Shown here: piece after piece, positions 1 to 8,263 of the stretch
Position numbering within the stretch: position 1 is the first letter of the stretch
Layout: each line of letters begins with the position of its first letter
Assembly: GCA_000697055.1 (NCBI GenBank)
Contig: JNDT01001369.1
Span: 1 to 13,568 of the forward strand
DNA: 13,568 nt
Source of the DNA: Saksenaea vasiformis B4078
Taxonomy: Eukaryota > Mucoromycota > Mucoromycetes > Mucorales > Saksenaeaceae
Direction: 5' to 3'
The notes under the pieces: generated by a model
What the model was told of the DNA's origin: nothing
What the model saw: the letters and a program-made list of their open reading frames with translations, nothing else
Databases searched by the model: none
Translations under genes and position numbers: made by a program

Positions 1-33
1 TCACATGGTTTACACCCCCCACATTTGTGCTGC

Positions 34-121
34 GTAGCAACACAGGAAGGTTCACAACGTAGCAACACAGGAGAGTTCATACCGTAGCAACACGGGTAAA
101 TCAGTAACAAGGCAACCCAGG
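34..121 (+). repeat. 25-bp-period GTAGCAACACAGG array in L1 copy A
   Basis: Four copies of a 13-bp motif, consensus GTAGCAACACRGG, start at 34, 59, 84 and 109, an exact 25-bp step, just upstream of the TATA box at 171. The fourth reads AAGGCAACCCAGG. The 12-bp spacers differ between units. The position resembles an enhancer-like array in LTR U3; function is inference. Confidence 0.75.
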
Positions 122-170
122 AGAATTTAGTTTCAAGATAGATTTCTTTTTTTGTATCGATCAATTTTTG

Positions 171-200
171 TATAAATATCCCAACTTTTTGTTCAATAAA
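171..200 (+). promoter_or_regulatory. LTR core promoter and poly(A) signal, L1 copy A
   Basis: TATAAATA at 171-178 is followed by AATAAA at 195-200. The same pair occurs at 5072-5079/5096-5101 and 11347-11354/11371-11376 in the other copies. With a normal TATA-to-start distance of 25-30 bp, transcription would start at or just after the AATAAA. Confidence 0.55.
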
Positions 201-943
201 TCAACAGGTTAAAACAGCATCTTTCTCTTGGTTTTTCTCAAGTACTCAAAAAGGTCTTTTCCAAAGGTTTTCTCTTATTTTTCAAGCCGCCTTTCTTTAT
301 CTGCTCTGCCTCCGTTGGTTATTCTCAAGAAACTACTGTTAACCAGAATCTATTGATTCTTTTTCTTTTTCTTTTCTTTTTATTTTTTTTACTCTTTTTC
401 CTGACAAGCGACGACAATTCCGCTGTCTTCCCTTTTTATTTTATCTTTTCTTTTATTTCTTTTCTTACCGAATCTCTTTTATTCCTTCTGATCCAACCCG
501 CTGATCACTCGAAGAATACCATTTTTTTTATCTCTATTTGATACCCATATTTGACAGATCCAACACGAGATCATAGGTAATCATACAAACGATTTAACTA
601 ACGAATCAGATTCTTTTATCAAACAGGAACTCTTCCAACCTTGTCTTTATTGACAACCTCTTTTCTTTTTCTTTTCTTTCATTTATCTTCATTGATAAAT
701 ATTCCAAGTCTTGGTGTCTGACTCAAATCTACACCTGGTGCTCACTAACATCGAACTAAATTCCATGAAACTGAACTCTTATCTGAACTGAACTTTTATT
801 CATTCTTATTTTCTTATCACTGCTTCTGTCATATCGCTGAAGTCTACCTAAGAACTTAACTACCCGAAATTTCCAGCGTAATACCAGGCTAATCAGTGAT
901 ATGCTCTTGATGTCTTGCGAAACAAAATACATCAGCTACCAAT

Positions 944-1529
944 TGTCATATCGATCTCGGATCTGAAATAACTGAACAAGATTACCAGAGGATGATAGAT
1001 GAAGCAATAGAATAACAGAAGAAGAATGATGATGCTTTATTATCCAACGATGTTCCCTTTTTATATTTTCTAATCAGGCCTATTTTTATGTAATCATTTA
1101 CAGTTGTTCTATCTCAAAAGGAATAGTTTTTCAACGGATTCATGCATGATATGTCCTTGGGGAAGTTTATGCTTTTGGAAGACAGCCGAGAGACATGTGG
1201 TATTTCACCGTAGTTAAGAGAATATAGTCATTATAAACTGTATCTCTTGATTGGACTTGTTTCAGAGACATAAGCTCCGTTAAGAAGAATTTTATTTTAT
1301 TTACAACAGTAGCGGAAAAGTAGTAATAATCCTCTTTTTTTACTTCTATCTGAAATAAACAGGAGTCTCACCGTACTATCGTTGTTCTCGGTGTATATTG
1401 TCTTTTATTGATCATCATCTCCAAATACTACAAGACAAAAGGAAGTTGTCTTGTAGAGACTTCGATCCGTTGTATTACTGACTACCAAAAGTGGAGATCG
1501 AGTGCAACGATGCGACACTGACAATGACA
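944..1529 (-). mobile_element. Probable solo LTR (family with TGTCAT/ATGACA ends) next to tRNA-Asn
   Basis: The ends are TGTCAT and ATGACA, a perfect 6-bp inverted terminus of the TG..CA type. They are flanked by CAAT at 940-943 and CAAT at 1530-1533, a candidate 4-bp target duplication. On the minus strand TATAAAAAG (1065-1057) is followed by AATAAA (1041-1036), then GCATCATCATTC. That resembles GATCATCATCC after the AATAAA of the element at 8754-9044, so the two may be related. Length is 586 bp. No coding frame is visible. The right end lies about 27 bp downstream of the tRNA-Asn 3' end. The call rests on termini, target duplication and promoter signals only; no second full copy is in the window. 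Confidence 0.5.
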
Positions 1530-1550
1530 CAATACCACTTTGGAGGTAAT

Positions 1551-1554
1551 AAAA
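1551..1554 (-). terminator. Pol III terminator of tRNA-Asn
   Basis: On the minus strand TTTT occurs five bases after the tRNA-Asn discriminator, the usual minimal RNA polymerase III stop signal. Confidence 0.8.
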
Positions 1555-1559
1555 GTTAT

Positions 1560-1633
1560 CGCTCCTGGGTGGGCTCGAACCACCAACCTCCTGATTAACA
1601 GTCAGACGCGCTAGCCAATTGCGCCACAAGAGC
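1560..1633 (-). tRNA. tRNA-Asn (anticodon GUU)
   Basis: Read on the minus strand from 1633, the acceptor arm GCTCTTG pairs with CAGGAGC (one G-U). The D-arm is GCGC-loop-GCGC with GG in the loop. The anticodon stem TCTGA/TCAGG encloses CTGTTAA, giving anticodon GTT. The variable loop is AGGTT, and the T-arm is GGTGG-TTCGAGC-CCACC. The discriminator is G at 1560. All arms pair, there is no intron, and the length is 74 nt, so the gene looks functional. CCA is not encoded, as expected for a nuclear tRNA gene. A probable solo LTR starts about 27 bp downstream. Confidence 0.96.
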
Positions 1634-1967
1634 TAATACATTTTGTATAAAGTTATGACTAAACATATGGCCTCGGTCAAAAACGGTTAGAATTGTGTTT
1701 GAGTCTGATTGTTGGTAGCTTCAGAATATTATAGATATGCTAAAGAAAGCTAGTTGACTAACTTTTAAATTTTTAAAATATTAAATTATTAATAATATTC
1801 TAGTAATATATGAGACTATAATAATATTATTATATAATGACTTAAAAAATTATTCAAGTATTTTATATTTTTATAAAATTTATATTATTTAATAGAACTA
1901 TTGATCAACTTTCTGATAATTAAAAATTAGTATAAATAAATATATTTAAATATTTAGTAAAATATTT
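1634..1967. other. AT-rich intergenic stretch
   Basis: This stretch lies upstream of tRNA-Asn and ends at the left target duplication of the solo LTR at 1973. From about 1735 onward it is extremely AT-rich, with many ATATT and TTTAAAAT strings and no reading frame or recognised repeat boundary. It may be decayed transposon DNA, but nothing identifies which. Confidence 0.5.
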
Positions 1968-1972
1968 ATATT

Positions 1973-2334
1973 TGTAGTATATGTTGACTATTGTAATGTC
2001 TATCTTATAGAATTATATTTTATAATAAGAAAGATTAGAGATTAATCATATTTTTATATATAATAAATGTCTTTACTAAAATACTAACTGAACTTTATTA
2101 TCTATAACTTAGACTTATTATTGAATTCAGTATAATAAGATAGTACTGTATCATTACAATAATTGATTCATTCTATAATCTATATCTAATACTAAGAAAA
2201 ATATTTACTAATTCTTATTTCTGCTAAAAGACTGAATCATATAAATAGGCAGACAATCTAACTAAAATGAAGATATCTAACTGTCTCAAAAGATTCTATT
2301 TATCTACTATCCTAATTAACTTATTCATACAATA
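1973..2334 (+). mobile_element. Hypermutated solo LTR, 362-bp family, inverted copy
   Basis: This is the reverse complement of the LTR copies at 3832-4192 and 5608-5969, recognisable across its whole length. For example, the promoter block TCATATAAATAGGCAGACAA is preserved exactly. It has perfect 5-bp target duplications, ATATT at 1968-1972 and ATATT at 2335-2339. Most differences from the other copies are C to T or G to A, so even the terminal CA has become TA at 2333-2334. The TATA then AATAAA order puts the promoter on the plus strand here. It has no internal region, consistent with LTR-LTR recombination to a solo LTR. Confidence 0.85.
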
Positions 2335-2339
2335 ATATT

Positions 2340-3096
2340 CATTTATCAAAAAGAAGAATATATTCATATTTATTTAGATATTTTTAAAAATATTTATATT
2401 TATTTATTTATTTATATACAAAATTATAATATAATTTATTGAGTTCTAAGTTTTATTAATTATTTGTTGTATCTGACATAGTTACATTACTACACAGTAA
2501 TTAGAACACTATGCTTGAGTAAGACAAAAAGATACTGAAGGTAATTACTTTATTAGAATACAGTTCTAGACATGTCTTATTCCTATCTATCTGTTGCTGA
2601 GATACCAGTAGATACAGAATATACAATTAACCAGGATAAATATAATGATTCTGATCTAGTAAAGAATCATCTAAAGATATCTCTAAACTCCTCTGTTCTG
2701 CTGCTACCTGCAAGTACCATAAATTATTTAAATAGTACAATGATCATTTTAATAAAACAATCTTTTTTTGAGTCTCACTTACTTTTGTGTCCCTATACTT
2801 GAATTTGGATATAACATTATTACAAGACAGATATCTAGAAGTTTTGTAGATATAAGGTTGTTTTTCAAATTAAAAGATGATGAATAAATATATAACATTT
2901 GAGTAGCTGCCAATATTTGAAGAAATATAATTGATTAAAATGATTACTATTATATAATAGTATAAATACTTCTAAAGAGGATATACTCATTTTATTTAGA
3001 AGAGATCATTTGAAAGAGATGATGTATAATATGTAAATATGCAACATTTACTAAACTTTCAGATATTCTAATGAGACATGACCATCTTCCTACCAT
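2340..3096. other. AT-rich unassigned DNA with a possible decayed coding remnant
   Basis: The first part (2340-2480) is simple AT-rich DNA with TTTATTTATTTATTTA-like strings. At 2572-2802 there is a 76-codon plus-strand frame of normal amino-acid composition, starting MSYSYLSVAEIPV, that ends without a recognisable domain. From 2840 to 3096 the minus strand holds a long, stop-punctuated frame that might be old transposon coding sequence, but I cannot assign it. The block abuts the outer edge of the chromovirus 3' LTR. It could be the remains of an older element into which the chromovirus inserted. Confidence 0.35.
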
Positions 3097-3338
3097 TGTA
3101 TTATATCATATAGTCATAAAGGTTGAAATAAAAGTGTAGAAAATAAGAGATACAATGAAACTGAAGTATAGGGGAGTTTATTTTAGAATCAGAACCAGAA
3201 ATCAAGACTACACTAGGTGGTAATATTTATATAGCACTGGATTGCATTAGTAACAGAGTTTCTGAGTTAGTTCAGATATATTTAATTAAACATCTGCTTA
3301 TAATCATACTAGACCATTTGATATAGCTAGATACTACA
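3097..3338 (-). repeat. 3' LTR of the chromovirus
   Basis: It aligns end to end with 8022-8263. On the minus strand it starts TGTAGTATC next to a purine-rich tract and contains TATATAAATATTACC and, further on, AAATAAAC as TATA box and poly(A) signal candidates. In the about 213 bp compared by eye, all 24 differences from the 5' LTR are transitions. Confidence 0.85.
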
Positions 3339-3352
3339 TTATCCTCTTCCAG
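3339..3352 (-). other. Candidate polypurine tract
   Basis: Read on the minus strand, GGAAGAGGATAA lies directly before the TGTAGT start of the 3' LTR. This is where the plus-strand primer for reverse transcription is found in Ty3/gypsy elements. Confidence 0.6.
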
Positions 3353-3543
3353 TCTCTTAGACAGCTTTTTTAATTGAGAGTATCTGCTTATTTTGAGTTA
3401 AGTTTTCTTTTGTAATGTTGTTTAAGTAATTATGCATGCAAATTAGATTAGAGAGAGAGATATTATTATTTTTAAAATTTGTAAAGAGAGAGTTAAGTTT
3501 GAAGATTGTTTTTGTATACATTGATTGATTATTTATTAGTTAG

Positions 3544-3826
3544 TTATTTATTGGTTTTTCTTCTTTTGTTTGTATTAGTTAGTTGAGGCATTGCTTGTCC
3601 TATTCTTTTTCAATAATCAGAAATAATTTTAGAATCATGAAAATGTTCATAAGGTTTCCAAGTATCATTATTTTCTGCATATCCTTTCCAGTGAACTTTA
3701 TATTGATAGGTACCATTATTTGTTTTTCAATGTCGCAGGATTGCATCAACTTCAAATACTTTCTCTTCAGGTATCTTTTCATCTATGGATATAAGTTTTA
3801 ATTCAGATGGAGGATAATTTCTAGGC
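3544..3826 (-). pseudogene. Chromodomain at the C-terminus of chromovirus integrase (broken)
   Basis: Translated on the minus strand from 3826, the frame reads through EKVFEVDAILRH, a stop, then YQYKVHWKGYAENNDTWKP, then SDY, a stop and KRIGQ. This is a classic chromodomain: the hydrophobic strand before ILRH, the YxVxWKGY core and the NDTWxP strand are all present. Chromodomains of this group are thought to tether integration complexes to histone H3 marks in heterochromatin. Two TGA codons interrupt it at 3727-3729 and 3610-3612. The second stands where tryptophan (YWKR) is usual, consistent with TGG to TGA. The frame ends at TAA 3544-3546 after a basic tail. The integrase core that should precede it is missing, replaced by the LTR at 3832-4192. 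Confidence 0.82.
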
Positions 3827-3831
3827 AGTAT

Positions 3832-4192
3832 TGTTGTATGGGTAAGTTAATTGGGACAGTAATGGATAGAATCCTTTGAGACTGTTAGATGTCTTTATTT
3901 CAGTTAGATTGTCTGCCTATTTATATGATTTAGTCTTTTAGTAGAAATAAGAATTAGTGAATGTTCTTCTCAGTATTAGGTGTAGATTATAAAATGGATC
4001 AATTACTGTGATGACACAGTGCTACCTTGTTGTACTGAACTCAGTGATAAGTCTAAGTTATAGATGATAAGGTTCAGTTGGTGTTCCAGTAGAGAAGTTC
4101 ACTGTATATGGAAACATGATTAATTCCTGATCTTTTCTGTTATGGAATACAATTCTATAGGATGGGCATTATGACGGTCAACATATACCACA
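3832..4192 (-). mobile_element. 362-family LTR inside pol, probable deletion scar
   Basis: It runs TGTTGTATGGG to ATACCACA and is near-identical to 5608-5969. The TATAAATAGG and AATAAA signals read on the minus strand (3925-3918 and 3899-3894). Flanks do not match: AGTAT at 3827-3831 against ATACA at 4193-4197. On the right the pol frame stops inside RT (after FQRVMC), and on the left it resumes at the chromodomain. A single insertion cannot explain this. Recombination between two same-family LTRs, one in RT and one in integrase, would delete the DNA between and leave one LTR with unmatched flanks. Confidence 0.85.
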
Positions 4193-4633
4193 ATACACAT
4201 GACTCTTTGAAATTTAGAAGAGATAGGTTTTAGGCCAAAGGGACAGCCATAAAACATGTACTGCTTTCCATCTACTGATGTGAATATTGTTTTATAATGA
4301 TCAGCCTCATTGATTTTAAAGCAGTGGAAGGCGCTCTTAAGGTCTAATGTGAAAAAGATAGTTGACCCATACAACTTTGTGAAAACATCATGAATCAAAG
4401 GTAGAGGATAACAATTGTCAGAGAGAAAACGATTAATATGGCGAGGATCGAGACATGGTCATGTGCCTGTCAGGTTATCATGTTGATCTTTCTTTGCCAC
4501 TATTGTCAGTAGTAAATTCTACTGATTGTCAATGTTAGTTGGCACAGGTTCAATGGTGCTATCTGCTAGCCATTGTTGCACAGTCTCATGGACTGTCTGC
4601 TTAAGTGCGTGAGCTATAGGATATTGGTGGCGG
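4193..4633 (-). pseudogene. Chromovirus reverse transcriptase, N-terminal half (broken)
   Basis: Translated on the minus strand, the order is HQYPIAHALKQTV, then EWL-like VQQWLADSTIEP, KKD, DPRHINRFL, YPLPLIHDVF, STIFFTLDLKSAFHCFKI, KQYMFYGCPFGLKPISSKF and QRVM. These are the standard early RT blocks of Ty3/gypsy elements, including the first catalytic aspartate in TLDLKSAF. The YxDD block is absent, because the frame is cut at 4193 by an LTR junction. Stops lie at 4519-4521 (TAG) and 4459-4461 (TGA). The second is at the tryptophan of the usual G-x-W-R-x-C before DPRH. The upstream part of the same frame continues at 6161 once the L1 LTR and one target duplication are removed. Confidence 0.9.
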
Positions 4634-4922
4634 TGTAGAGTGCTATTTTTTCACTCTGAAGACAATCCCACTTGCTACTTTTTTTTTTATCAAAAACACC
4701 ATTGTGAACATTTATATTAGTTTTATCCTCTTTATTTTCCTATTCTCTTATCTTTATTTTTGTCATTGCATATGTATTAACAGAAGAAATAACAAGGATC
4801 AGGATAACAAAAGTACAACGCGCATAAAGAAACTACCAGAGGATGCACACAGAACGATTGCCACCATACAAATTAAAGACTGCTGATCACATGCTCTCAA
4901 CCAACATGAAAGAAAAGCCTCC

Positions 4923-5021
4923 GTAGCAACTCAGGTTTTAAAACCACTTGAAGCATGAAGCAACTCAGGTTTTTAATACCTGTAGCAACTCGGGTTTTAA
5001 ATACCTGTAGAGCACGTTGGG
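4923..5021 (+). repeat. 25-bp-period motif array in L1 copy B
   Basis: GTAGCAACTCAGG at 4923, GAAGCAACTCAGG at 4957, GTAGCAACTCGGG at 4982 and a degenerate GTAGAGCACGTTGGG at 5007. The last three steps are exactly 25 bp. The first gap is 34 bp and contains a partial extra GAAGCAT. The array lies 50-150 bp upstream of TATAAATA at 5072. Confidence 0.7.
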
Positions 5022-5071
5022 TTTATCTCGCATACCTTAATTATTTCCTTATTCTATCCCTCGATTTTTAT

Positions 5072-5101
5072 ATAAATACCCCACCTTTTCAATGAATAAA
5101 A
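5072..5101 (+). promoter_or_regulatory. LTR core promoter and poly(A) signal, L1 copy B
   Basis: TATAAATACCCC starts at 5072 and AATAAA is at 5096-5101, the same spacing as in copies A and C. Confidence 0.55.
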
Positions 5102-5607
5102 CATCAGGTTATAACAGTACAATATTCTCTTGGTCTACTCTAGCCATCTCAAAAGGTCTTTTCCAAAGGTTTTTCTTTTATTTTCAAAGCCGCCTTTTAT
5201 TGCTCTGCCTCCATTGGTTATTCTCAAGAAACCATCATTAATCAGAATCTGCTGATTCTTTTCTTTTCTTTTCTTCTATTTTTCTTTTATTCTTCTCAAT
5301 TGATTTATTAGTGACGCTGATTCCGCTATCTCTTTTTATTTTCTTTTACATTTTCTTTTATATTTTCTCTTCTTTTTACCGAGACCCTATATTTCTCCTG
5401 ATCCAACTTGCTGATCACTCGAGAAATATCTCTATTTCATCTCCATACATCTCTAATTGATTGAATCAATACGAGATTAAAGGTAACTGTACCAACGATT
5501 TTACTAACAATCATACTCTTTTTCAGACAGATCTCTTTATATATTGTTGATCCAGACAACAGATACTCTATTTTATCTTTTCTTTTCTTTTCCTCAAGCT
5601 TTATCGC

Positions 5608-5969
5608 TGTTGTATGGGTAAGTTAATTGGGACAGTAGACGGATAGAATCCTTTGAGACTGTTGGATGTCTTTATTTCAGTTAGATTGTCTGTCTATTTA
5701 TATGATTCAGTCTTTTAGCGGAAATAAGAATTAGTGAACGTTCTTCTCGGTATTAGGTGTGGATTATAGAATGGATCAATTACTGTGATGACACAGTGCT
5801 ACCTTGTTGTACTGAACTTGGTGATAAGTCTAAGTTATAGATGATAAGGTTCAGTTGGTGTTCCAGTAGAGAAGTTCACTGTATATGGAAACATGATTAA
5901 TCCCTGATCTTTCCTATTATGGAACACAATTCTATAGGATGGGCATTACGACAGTCAACATATACCACA
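5608..5969 (-). mobile_element. Solo LTR, 362-bp family, nested inside L1 copy B
   Basis: It runs TGTTGTATGGG to ATACCACA, 362 bp, flanked by ATCGC (5603-5607) and ATCAC (5970-5974), a 5-bp duplication with one change. The empty site is visible in copy C, which reads CTTTACTGCTTATCC at the same point. The TATAAATAG and AATAAA signals read on the minus strand. It is the least mutated of the three copies. It is the youngest datable event inside the chromovirus block. Confidence 0.92.
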
Positions 5970-6160
5970 ATCACTTACCCAAGTCTTGGTGTTTGACTCA
6001 AATCTACACCTGGTGCTCACACAAACCAAACTGTTTTTATCTACTGAAGCTACTTTTTCTATACCTTACCAGCTATTTCTGTCATCAAGTTTACACTTAG
6101 GCACAACCAGGAAACATACTCATTTTTATCAACAAGTCAAAAATACAGCATAACAGCAGT

Positions 6161-7952
6161 AACATGACACATTAGCTGGGGTCAGTAAATAGATTACTGA
6201 TTCTGAAATAGTGCAGAATGCACTTTTAAAAATGGCCTTATTAGTGGCTAAACTAAGTTCAACGTGTCAATGGAACTCTCTTTGTTTCATTTCACTGCCT
6301 GCTAGAGTATTATTTGGTTCGATCCTATCTTTATCAGGGTTTTCTTCTGGAGTAGGCTCTAAAAGTTGCCATGTCAAAACAAGGCCATAGTAGCCAATGT
6401 TAAGGCGTGGCATCAAGTCAGTACCAATACTGACAGGTTGGTCTCCAGGTAACTTCATGACTTCAAAAGAGTAGTCAAGTTTAATATCATTATAAATCAA
6501 TTCTAATAGTTCTGTATAACCAAAATGCTTGATTTTATAATCAGAGTATGCAAGGTGGATAGTACCATGAATATCTTTGTTTATTTTAAAATTGTTATTT
6601 AGACAAAAATCTTGGTTGATTGCCAAAAATGTAGCACCGCTATTAAGGAGTGTGAGTACTTGTTTTTTTAAATAAATCAGCAATTTGAGTTCTTTAGAAC
6701 CTTTTTCTGTTTTGCAGTTTAGTTTGTTTTTTAACTTACAATTGAATTGCAGAGAGTCATCATCAGCATCATCAATTTGTATAGTATGAGTTGCCATTTG
6801 AGAAAACATTTGTTTTAATTGATTGTGATTGGCTCTCTGGTTTTTCTTCAGACAGTTGTGGCTGGACATGTAGACTTGGCCACAACCATTATAGTACAAC
6901 ATTCTCTGAATGACATTCTTCTTGTTTGCATGTTTCTTATTCTTAAAAAATGGTTTTTTATTGCCATTATTGCACTTGATATCTTTTATATTATTTTCAT
7001 TACTAGACTCATGTTCTTGGATTTTAAAAGTATTAAGCAGATTGATGACTTCTGACAGTTTCATGTCTAGGGCTGGTGCAGAGTAATGGATGATGAGATC
7101 AGCTGCTTGTTAATGAAATGTTAGTTTGAGAGATGCCAAAAAGATAACAGTCAACAGCAATTGAATAGAAAGTTGATTGATCTCAGTCAAGTTGCATAAG
7201 TTGAGAAATTTTATGCCATAATCATCAATACTTTCAGATTCCATTTTCAATGATACCAAGTTATGCCATGCATTGAATTTTTGAACAGGGGTGTCATACT
7301 TCATCTTGAAACAGTATTTAACATAATTCTATTTGGATTCAAATTCAGGATCAATGTCATCTATTTTTTCTACTGTCTCATAAAAAAAGTTAGTTTGATT
7401 GGTATCCAGATATCCAGAAAGCAATTGGTAATAGTTGGTTTTTAGATCTAAACTATACATGACTAATGATTTCTCGAACTCAATGAAAAAATGCTTTACT
7501 GAAGTAAAGGTTATCTCATTAGTTTTGTTTAACTTCTTAGTAGAAGAATTGCCTACTAAATAAAGCTTAGGCAAATTTCTGGGCACTACTGGGTCTTTTG
7601 ACAGAGTGCTTGTAATTGGTTTAGTTGTCTGTGAATGCAAGCATTCCTTAGTAAAAAATTTTTTATTATTTAGAAATTGTTTTTCAAACAGACATTTCAA
7701 TTCCTCAACACATTTATCAGCATCACTACACTGTTTCAACAGCATGTCCTCAGCTCTTTGAGCCTCATCAGTATCATTGTTTGTATCAACAGCTTCCTGC
7801 TAATACTTTTTGACTTCATTAGCATGTACCATTAAAATGGCTAACATGTATTCAGCCTTTGCTTCAGAGAAAGCATGCACTAAGGTAGCAGTACTACCAA
7901 CAGTATTGTTATGACTACCATTATGGTCAGTCATTTCAATATCAATATTCAT
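6161..7952 (-). pseudogene. Chromovirus Gag-protease and pol linker (broken, one frame)
   Basis: A single minus-strand frame can be followed from the ATG at 7952-7950 to 6161, broken by TAG 7800-7802, TAG 7329-7331, TAA 7110-7112 and TGA 6267-6269 but with no frameshift. The N-terminal part is an Asp- and Asn-rich leader. The middle (7745-7110) is a Gag capsid-like region, with KMKYDTPVQKFNAWHNLVSL and a following helix-rich stretch. Near 6893-6852 is a zinc knuckle of form xNGCGQVYMSSHNC, whose first cysteine is now tyrosine (TAT). At 6644 the aspartic protease motif reads LLNSGAT instead of the expected DSGA, so the catalytic aspartate is lost. After the 6267 stop the frame continues through TNKAIFKSAFCTISESVI and into RT across the L1 insertion. 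Gag would form the particle, and protease would mature Gag-Pol. Confidence 0.85.
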
Positions 7953-7975
7953 TAACTCTATATCAATGTCATTAT

Positions 7976-8002
7976 TAGTATTATTATTATTATTGTTGTT
8001 GT
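7976..8002. repeat. AAT/AAC trinucleotide run near the Gag start
   Basis: On the plus strand a (TTA)n(TTG)n run encodes a poly-asparagine stretch just upstream of the first in-frame ATG of the Gag frame. It is probably a microsatellite expansion. Confidence 0.7.
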
Positions 8003-8021
8003 TAGAGTTTATTGTAAAAAA

Positions 8022-8263
8022 TGTTGTATCATGTAGTTGTAAAGGTTGAAATAAAAGTATGAAAAACAAGAGATACAATGAAACCAAAGTGTAGGAGAGT
8101 TTATTCTAAAATCAGAACCAGAGATCAAGACTATACTAGATAGTAATATTTATATAGTACTGAATTATATTAGTAATAGAGTTCCTGAGTTAGTTCAGAT
8201 ATATTTAATTAAATATCTGCTTATAATTGTACTAGACCATTTGATATAGCTAGATATTATACA
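8022..8263 (-). repeat. 5' LTR of the chromovirus
   Basis: It is 242 bp, the same length as 3097-3338. It begins TGTTGTATCATG on the plus strand and ends TTATACA. On the minus strand it carries TATATAAATATTAC and an AATAAA-like signal, so it would drive the Gag-Pol frame. The stretch just inside it (8021 downward) shows no TGG-type tRNA primer binding site. Either the site has decayed or priming is of another kind. Confidence 0.85.

Larger units (their letters stand above)
1..883 (+). mobile_element. Partial long LTR, family L1, copy A (5' part outside window)
   Basis: This stretch aligns along its length with the copies at 4634-6155 and 10894-12370, starting near their position 4886, so the window opens inside the repeat. 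Shared landmarks in order are the 25-bp motif array (34-121), TATAAATA (171-178), AATAAA (195-200), a block around 255-345 with AAAGGTC, AAGCCGCC and CTCTGCCTCC, a long pyrimidine-rich tract (350-530), and a CAAGTCTTGGTGTCTGACTC block near 705-725. The end is placed at 883 because CAGCGTAATA matches CAGCGTAACA, the end of the copy at 12370. It is more diverged than the other two copies and lacks both the 319-bp duplication and the 362-bp insertion. TATA and AATAAA on this strand suggest an LTR promoter and poly(A) signal. The 62-aa frame at 353-541 is low-complexity pyrimidine tract, not a gene. Confidence 0.7.
4634..6155 (+). mobile_element. Solo L1 LTR, copy B, inserted between protease and RT
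   Basis: It aligns with 10894-12370 from TGTAGAGTGC to AATACAGCATAACA. Flanking duplications are GCGG(T) before 4634 and GCAGT at 6156-6160, one mismatch. Without its own 362-family insert plus duplication (367 bp) it is 1155 bp, matching copy C minus its 319-bp duplication (1158 bp). It opposes the chromovirus. Removing it and one duplication (1526 bp) joins the pol frame on both sides in phase, which confirms a clean insertion. A 60-codon frame at 4704-4886, starting with a hydrophobic stretch, is also in copy C. The changes there are nearly all non-synonymous transitions, so I do not call it a gene. Confidence 0.9.
3097..8263 (-). mobile_element. Degenerate Ty3/gypsy chromovirus with nested insertions
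   Basis: Two direct 242-bp LTRs (3097-3338 and 8022-8263) bracket a minus-strand gag, protease, RT and chromodomain, in the order expected for a chromovirus. The element spans 5.17 kb, but about 1.5 kb is an inserted L1 LTR (with its own insert) and 361 bp is an inserted 362-family LTR. The rest of RT, RNase H and the integrase zinc and core domains are missing. The coding frame is broken by eight stop codons with no frameshift found, and protease and zinc-knuckle residues are changed, so it is dead. I found no convincing target duplication at its outer ends and no TGG-type primer binding site inside the 5' LTR. Confidence 0.88.

Noticed and set aside
34..121. CRISPR-like array of short repeats with spacers
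   Set aside because: The repeats are only 13 bp with 12-bp spacers, are degenerate, and sit before a TATA box in a eukaryotic LTR.
353..541. 62-codon Phe/Leu-rich frame as a membrane peptide gene
   Set aside because: It is a chance translation of the pyrimidine-rich LTR tract. The equivalent tracts in the other copies do not keep the frame.
935..941. TGGTAGC on the minus strand next to the element at 944-1529 as a tRNA primer binding site of a full element
   Set aside because: The flanking CAAT duplications at 940-943 and 1530-1533 make this flanking DNA of a solo LTR, and no internal region follows.
1405..1629. 74-codon minus-strand frame
   Set aside because: It reads through the tRNA-Asn gene and the end of the adjacent LTR; no domain is visible.
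3600..3782. 60-codon minus-strand Met/Ile-rich frame
   Set aside because: It is the wrong frame of the chromodomain, which is recognisable in the neighbouring frame with two stop codons.
4704..4886. 60-codon frame with a hydrophobic N-terminus, also at 10965-11147, as a conserved LTR-encoded peptide
   Set aside because: Between the two copies I count eight differences. All are transitions and seven change the amino acid, so protein-level constraint is not supported. Shared position follows from shared LTR ancestry.
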